From: Actinomycetota bacterium
GTDB lineage: Bacteria; Actinomycetota; Actinomycetes; Nanopelagicales; Nanopelagicaceae
Reading direction: 5' to 3'
NCBI GenBank assembly: GCA_947380835.1
Contig: CANCSL010000056.1
Location: 1-6,976, forward strand
Length of the DNA: 6,976 bases
The notes beneath the pieces were generated by a model. That model saw nothing but the letters and a program-made list of their open reading frames with translations, made no database searches and was not told the DNA's origin. This document shows positions 6,208-6,976 of the stretch, one piece after another (the first letter of the stretch is position 1; each line of letters starts with the position of its first letter). Both the position numbers and the translations under genes were made by a program.

Positions 6208-6843
6208 TTATTCAGTAGTTGCGAATGCGGCTTCGGTCAAAGTGGAATTAAAGACTTCCTGTGGTTGAGCTCCAGAAATTCCATATTTCATATCAATAAC
6301 AAAGAATGGAACTCCATTAGCTCCTAATTGTTGAGCTATCTGCTGATCCTGTATCACTCGGTCGCTCTCTTCGTTGCTCGATAAGAATTCTTGAGCCAAG
6401 GTTGGGTCCAGTCCAAGAGGTCTTAGAAAGGCAAGCAGGTCAAGATCAGAGAATATAGGTTGAGACTTTTCGAAGTACCCAGAGTAAAGGGCCTCGAGAA
6501 GTTCGTCCCCTCGACCGAATTTTTCGGCCCAAAAAATGAGGCGATGGGCATTTCGAGTATTCCCAGAGAGTGTGCTGCCAAGTTCATAACAGAGCCCTTC
6601 GCCGTCAGCAATGGCACATACATTTGCCTGCATCCTGGCAACTTCGCTCTCGTGGATGTGATATTTCTGCGCCAGCAATTGTGCAGTTGGCATGACCTCG
6701 CCAGCATCTGGCTGCAATTGAAAAGCCCGATGGCGAACCATGACTTCTACCCCCGCCGGCAGCTGAGAAATAGCCTTTTGCAACCTGCGGCGACCGATGA
6801 AACACCAGGGACAAACAACATCCGACCACACATCGACAATCAT
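6208..6843 (-). CDS. DsbA-family (FrnE-like) thioredoxin-fold oxidoreductase
   Basis: The 211-residue protein is a cytosolic DsbA-fold protein of the FrnE type, with no signal peptide. VDVWSDVVCPWCFIG (3-17) holds the active-site C11-P-W-C14. The inserted helical domain has the characteristic NTRNAHRL (95-102), and the cis-proline loop is GANGVPFFVID (174-184) with P179, followed by YGISGAQP. Length and motif order match FrnE-like proteins, some of which are disulfide oxidoreductases or isomerases tied to oxidative stress. Non-active-site cysteines are C76 and C85. The ATG at 6843 is preceded by GGGGGGA (complement of 6849-6855), a serviceable Shine-Dalgarno at five bases. It is the first gene of the likely pair with the acetyltransferase. 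The substrate is not known. Confidence 0.9.
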   Translation of the reverse strand: MIVDVWSDVVCPWCFIGRRRLQKAISQLPAGVEVMVRHRAFQLQPDAGEVMPTAQLLAQKYHIHESEVARMQANVCAIADGEGLCYELGSTLSGNTRNAHRLIFWAEKFGRGDELLEALYSGYFEKSQPIFSDLDLLAFLRPLGLDPTLAQEFLSSNEESDRVIQDQQIAQQLGANGVPFFVIDMKYGISGAQPQEVFNSTLTEAAFATTE

Positions 6844-6912
6844 GGAAGTCCCCCCAGGCTAAAAGATCCAGCGCCTTAAAATACCCCAGGTTGGAAAGGT
6901 GTGTTTGCCGAA

Positions 6913-6976
6913 CTACAACCCCATGGAATCTGAGTAATACACCGCGCGTAGGTATTTATTGGCGGCATTCACTCGG
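6913..6976 (-). CDS. Possible C-terminal end of an upstream gene, cut by window edge
   Basis: On the minus strand one frame is open from the right edge to a TAG (complement of 6913-6915) and would end in AANKYLRAVYYSDSMGL. The other two frames stop within the first few codons. The residues look protein-like, but about 20 codons are too few to name a family. If real, the gene ends 69 bases before the oxidoreductase start and could be in the same transcript, because no terminator is visible between. Confidence 0.4.
   Translation of the reverse strand, partial: RVNAANKYLRAVYYSDSMGL

Noticed and set aside
6460..6879. 139-residue plus-strand open frame antisense to the oxidoreductase
   Set aside because: The minus strand encodes CPWC, NTRNAHRL and cis-Pro motifs. 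The plus frame has no recognisable motif and is a shadow.
6852..6892. Direct repeat CCCCAGGYT at 6852-6860 and 6884-6892
   Set aside because: Nine bases with one mismatch, and the first copy overlaps the oxidoreductase Shine-Dalgarno. Chance is a sufficient explanation.

Overview
The window looks like a compact bacterial chromosome segment, most likely from an actinobacterium of moderate G+C. This is inferred from several things: G+C near one half, an FrnE/DsbA-like CPWC oxidoreductase, a short Gram-positive-type Orn/Lys/Arg decarboxylase, a GTG start behind a strong Shine-Dalgarno, ATG starts with no Shine-Dalgarno but a -10-like hexamer just upstream (leaderless style), and very short gaps between genes. 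No rRNA, tRNA, CRISPR array, insertion sequence or phage gene was seen, so this reads as ordinary chromosome.

Layout. 1-705 (+): 3' part of an unrecognised, membrane-anchored protein, open at the left edge. 741-782: strong bidirectional terminator. 813-2003 (-): secreted protein of the phosphate-induced protein 1 (PHI-1/EXORDIUM) family, the most unusual gene here. 2004-2257: divergent regulatory region with a perfect 10-bp inverted repeat. 2258-3688 (+): PLP-dependent Orn/Lys/Arg decarboxylase. 3692-4891 (-): two-domain SAM methyltransferase of the Methyltransf_32 (METTL25/GSTCD-like) type; the longest open frame begins at 5017, but the GTG at 4891 is the better start. 4892-4984: divergent promoter region. 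4985-5479 (+): stand-alone GyrI-like effector-binding protein. 5496-6206 (-) and 6208-6843 (-): GNAT acetyltransferase, and upstream of it in the same transcript an FrnE-like DsbA oxidoreductase, with only one base between stop and start. 6913-6976 (-): probable C-terminal end of another gene cut by the right edge.

Working together. There is no obvious single pathway. The oxidoreductase and acetyltransferase form a likely two-gene operon. The secreted PHI-1 protein and the decarboxylase are divergent and may share control through the inverted repeat between them. The methyltransferase and the GyrI-like gene are also divergent and share a 93-bp promoter region. Convergent pairs are packed tightly, with 3 bp and 16 bp gaps. 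I see no clear multi-gene novel system; the best candidate for something little described is the bacterial PHI-1 protein with its HExxE motif.
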